This document shows positions 60,445-64,000 of a stretch of DNA of 64,000 nucleotides, one piece after another. Location of the stretch: NCBI GenBank assembly GCA_037447655.1, contig JBBHKE010002922.1, positions 1 to 64,000 of the forward strand, in the 5' to 3' direction. Below the pieces are notes generated by a model. It ran no database searches. It worked only from the letters and a program-made list of their open reading frames with translations, and had not been told where the DNA came from. The stretch comes from Zygnema cylindricum (Eukaryota > Streptophyta > Zygnematophyceae > Zygnematales > Zygnemataceae). A program made the position numbers and the translations under genes. Position 1 is the stretch's first letter, and every line of letters begins with the position of its first letter.

Positions 60445-61837
60445 TCATGTATTGGCTTCCATGATAGAGGCCATTTTTTCATTTATAGCTGTGATCCACT
60501 GGCTACTTTTTAGAGTGTTTATGGCCTCTAAGTATGTTTGAGGTTCATCTGGGTGAGACATCTTTGTGAGTTGGTTATTTACTTGCCTTTCTTGAAGTCG
60601 TTTACTACTTCTTCTCCCCCCTTCAAAATCGGACGCCGGTATGGAAGGCATCCTTGGGTTTCGTTTAGGGAGATTTTCAGCTCCCCTATCTTCCAATTCC
60701 GGTGTCTCATCAAGTTCCTTTCCGGTTTCCACTTCGTATTGTGGCGTTGCCTCGGATGTTGTCCTTTCCTCCTTCTCCTTTGGTAGATCTGCAGATTTTT
60801 CTTTTTCTCCCTCTTCCTTCTCTTCATTTTCAAAATCAAAGTCAGAAATTGATCGGTTTCAAATCCGATTTTGACTTCCTTATTATATTTGAATGGATCA
60901 ATGGACTTCTCCTCATTCATCACCAGTATGTGTTTTACTAAAATTATATCTCTCTTTTTCAAGTCATACACTCGGTATCCTTTTGTGCTCTCATCATATC
61001 CTACAAGATATCCTGGCTTCCCTCTCCCCTCTAAATTCCATTTAGTCTTATCGAAATCCAAACTGTAGACTTGAATTACAAACACTCTGAAACTAGACAA
61101 ATCAGGCTTTCTTCCTGTCCACCTCTCATACAGAGTTTCCTCCTTATATGTTGAAGTTAGGACTCTATTTTTGATGAAATTAGCGTAGTTTATAGACTCC
61201 CCCCAAAACAGCAACCCTATCCTCTTTTTCGTTAACATACTTCTGTACATATCTCCTAAAGTTTTATTAACTCTTTCTGCTACTCCATTTTGTTCCGGAT
61301 TATAGGGAACTATTTTCTCATGATTAATTCCTTTTTCTTTAAGATATTCTTCAAATTCCCTTGAGGTGTATTGATTCCCATTATCACTTCTTATCTCTTT
61401 TATTGAGGTTTCGTGTATTTTTTCACTTGATACTTTATACTCTTTGAAATATCTCAATACCTCTGACTTATGTTTGAGAAATTATTCTTTCGTGTATCTA
61501 GACGAATCATCTGTGATGGTTAATATCCATCTCTTCCCACATGTGAAGCATACCTAGCTGGTCCCCAAACATCAGTGTGAACTAGATCTAATACTTTCTC
61601 TCTCCTAAATGTGGTTGCCTTTGGAAATGGAAGTCTATGAATCTTCCCTTGAGCACATCCACTACAATCATCAAAGGTCTCATCATCCTCAAAAGTAATA
61701 CCCTCCAGTATTCCATTTTTCTTCATTTTCTTTAATCTATCTAGATGCACATGCCCCAACCTTTTATGCCAAAGCATCATCTCACTTGCACACGAGTAGA
61801 GAACACTGTTTTCATTGCAAAGAACAATTCTGAACAT
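60445..61837 (-). pseudogene. Copia integrase and linker (body 12)
   Basis: 61837-61520: pre-integrase, MLWHKRLGHVHLDRLKKMKK and CSGCAQGKIHRLPFPKATTF. After a frameshift, 61457-60579 gives the core, IKEIRSDNGNQYTSREFEEY, NPEQNGVAERVNKTLGDMYR, and the C-terminus GYDESTKGYRVYDLKKRDII. A shift near 60730 leads into the linker RNPRMPSIPASDFEGGRRSS. The N-terminal core strand carrying the first Asp lies in the broken stretch near 61480-61520. Confidence 0.85.
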
Positions 61838-63392
61838 TCATTGACTGCCCTTCTCAGCTATGAAATAAACCTCATTATCAAAGCTTGCTGTGAAAATTCC
61901 TTTCCTAGTTCCTGTTTCAAACTCCTTTTCATCTAGGACAGCTGTTGAGACTAGGTTCTTGCTAAGCTGTGGAATGTAAAGAACGTCTGAGAGTGTTACA
62001 ATTGAGGCCTTTCCATCAACTAGAACCTTCAAGTCAACAGTTCCAACAAGACTTGTGGTTTCTACTCTACCATCTCCGTACTCTATCTCAACTGTTGGGA
62101 TCTTTCTCAGTTTAGTGAACCACCGCTTATCTTTGCACATATGCATTGAAGCCCCTGAGTCTATGATCCACCCATCCTCGGGTGGATCCCTCTTACCTCC
62201 GAAAGCACACTTTTGTCTCCGTGGAATGTCGACATGCTTTTCAGTGTTTTTCGGATTAAGAAGAAGCTCCTCAAGCTCCTCTTCTGGTTTAGTTTTTCCT
62301 TCCACTTCCTCATCATGAACTTGAGTCAGGAAAGCCTTTTTCTTTCCTCCATCCCTTGAGGTTCCTTGACCATCTTTCTGTCGAAGATTTGCAAGTTTAA
62401 ACAATCTTCCATTAATGTCCCGGTTTCTTGCAGAAGTGACATAATCCTCCTCAAGAAGTTCCTCTCCCCTGTTTATCAAATCTGCCACCACCTTGTCCTC
62501 TTCCACCAAAGTTTCAATAGGGATCTTTCCCTCTCTTCTCATCACGCTTCCTCCAATCAGCTCCTGTAGACAATGCTTGAACACTTGGACTCCCTCTCTT
62601 AAGCCCTATGGTGCTTTCTTTCACTAAAATCATTCCCATTGTGTCATCCCAATTCCAATTGCTATCTCCCATGTCTTGCAATCGGTTAATGATATTCTCA
62701 TACTTTTCAAGTAGTTTCATCATTAATGTGTTCACTCTTTGTCTCTCGGACCATGAGTTACCTGCACTCTCTAACTCTCCAAATAATGCTCCTAAATCAT
62801 TGCAATAATTATTCATACTTTCTTCTTTATAAGTATAAGCTGCAATCTTATTTTCGGCCAACAGTTGTTGCTGCAATGATCCACTCTTATATTTGTTTAC
62901 TAGTGATATACAAATCTGAGATAAAGATTTGACATGCATAAGGGGAATGGCAATGCCATTTGCTATACTTTTAAGAATTAAGAGCTTAGCTATCTTGTCT
63001 TTGTAGTTCCACTTTTCATACTCTGATCTTTTAGTGTTAACCTTTGTCGCCGTTTTTGGTGGTGCTGCTGCCGGTGTCGCCTTCGGCAATGGTGTCACTT
63101 AAGTTGCAACTCCTCCCATTTCTCCTTCCATGACAATCTCCTCTCCTTCCTCATCTTCATCCTCGGTGATGGTGGCAGCTGTTCTACCAACTGCAGAGGC
63201 AATGGTGCCAAAAAAACGTGTCCCTCCAAACCCAGATGGAGGTGGGTATTGAATTTCTCCAAACACTATGCCCCATAGATGCTTCTCAAATAGTTCTCCC
63301 TCCATCATCATTTCCCAATAAAGAAAGTGTGATCCATCAAATATGGGCACCCTAGAGGGTGGGCCCATAACCTGAAATTATGTGGTCTCCAT
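61838..63392 (-). pseudogene. Copia gag and protease (body 12)
   Basis: The ATG at 63392 is followed by TAA at the fifth codon; an internal ATG at 63368 restarts MGPPSRVPIFDGSHFLYWEM. One more in-frame TAA at 63099-63101, then the frame runs to 62514. The knuckle CHFCKKPGH is readable only in another frame near 62440, so gag is frameshifted there. From 62584 the frame gives an acidic stretch and the protease WIIDSGASMHMCKDKRWFTK (intact), IEYGDGRVETTSLVGTVDLK, to a TGA at 61838. Otherwise well preserved. Confidence 0.86.
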
Positions 63393-63447
63393 TGACCCAC
63401 AGAATGAGCAGCCTATGTAAAGCCTCGAGGATTATATTTGTCCCTTA

Positions 63448-64000
63448 TACATTGTCGAGCGTGCCGAAAACATCATAGGAGGGCCCACTGCCTGGATAAT
63501 TGGCATTGGAGTCTTGCAAACAACCTTCCCCAAATGCAAATGCTCCCCACAACAATGATTGTACCCAATGTTGCCCGCGTTGTTCATGTGAGCATGCATG
63601 CAAAGGTGGGGATGAGTGCTTGGGAAGGGCGAAAAGATATCCCCTCCCCCCTCTACTTCCCCCACCTGGCCGGGAGAAAGGAGGAAATCCATATAGGTGG
63701 AGTTAGGTGCTTGATTTTTGATGATCTGCTAAAAAGCCTAACATAAATCCTCTCAAAATCCACTATTCTGGTACAAAAGATTCTGGTAATCGACCCCGGA
63801 AGAAACCCAACCAGAGCCCCAAAATGGACTACCAAAGAGAGAACCCACATGCTTCCACTCAAAAAAATGAAAGGATAGAAATATAAAAATTATGTCTCAT
63901 AATTAACAATATCACATTGCCCTTAGAAAAATAGAGAATAAAGTTAGAATGTGGAATAATAGCAAGCGAGCTCAACCTACCCCCAAAACGTAACGTGGGC
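63448..64000. other. No recognisable gene
   Basis: Begins where copia homology stops. Open frames on both strands (63438-63746 plus, 63432-63692 minus) overlap each other and show no known motif. Composition is mixed and not repetitive. Confidence 0.35.

Larger units (their letters stand above)
58131..63447 (-). mobile_element. Copia body 12 (family II), most complete copy
   Basis: Minus strand, from the leader at about 63447 through gag (63392), protease, integrase, reverse transcriptase and RNase H to the polypurine tract and 3' LTR. The 5' LTR is missing: homology stops at 63447 in the leader. It provides the reference for what bodies 2, 4 and 11 have lost. Stops and frameshifts are few. 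Confidence 0.87.

Overview
The window looks like nuclear DNA of a streptophyte (a land plant or charophyte alga). It holds one intron-rich plant-type gene surrounded by transposable elements: Ty1/copia retrotransposons, a piece of another LTR retrotransposon, and several families of inverted-repeat DNA transposons. I cannot name the species. The glycine-rich insertions in the gene and the dense transposon nesting recall charophytes, but that is a guess. There are no operons, no CRISPR arrays and no convincing rRNA or tRNA genes.

Layout. 1-512: ends of two DNA-transposon copies. 936-9357: a ten-exon gene for a GH95 alpha-L-fucosidase, the only host gene I can support. 9358-11487: no supportable gene. 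11488-11808: a complete hAT-type MITE with an 8-bp target duplication. 12-28.5 kb: four copia elements laid head to tail, each cut off before its 3' end by the next. 28.5-30.2 kb: a minus-strand LTR retrotransposon fragment with a tRNA-iMet-type primer site. 31-35.7 kb: more copia LTR and gag pieces. 36-54.3 kb: DNA transposons. These include a family of about 500-bp Tc1/mariner-type MITEs ending in CACCGYGAATCG and flanked by TA, a 5.75-kb relative (48534-54285) with a broken intron-containing DDE transposase, a Tourist-like MITE with TAA duplications, and a three-level nest of elements at 40768-42400. 54.3-63.4 kb: an antisense LTR, a fifth copia body on the plus strand, and a sixth on the minus strand. 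The sixth is the most complete: gag to RNase H, polypurine tract and 3' LTR, followed by the start of a tandem copy.

How it fits together. The GH95 enzyme should act on cell-wall or glycoprotein fucose. The rest is a graveyard of selfish DNA. All copia bodies carry stops or frameshifts, but their domain order (gag with CCHC knuckle, protease, integrase, reverse transcriptase, RNase H) is clear. Every LTR where the region survives shares a G-box (CACGTGG); LTR copies that keep the downstream part have a TATA box. Five LTRs carry a tRNA-like stretch in antisense. Coordinates for exons, repeats and junctions were read by eye and may be off by a few bases, especially at LTR ends.
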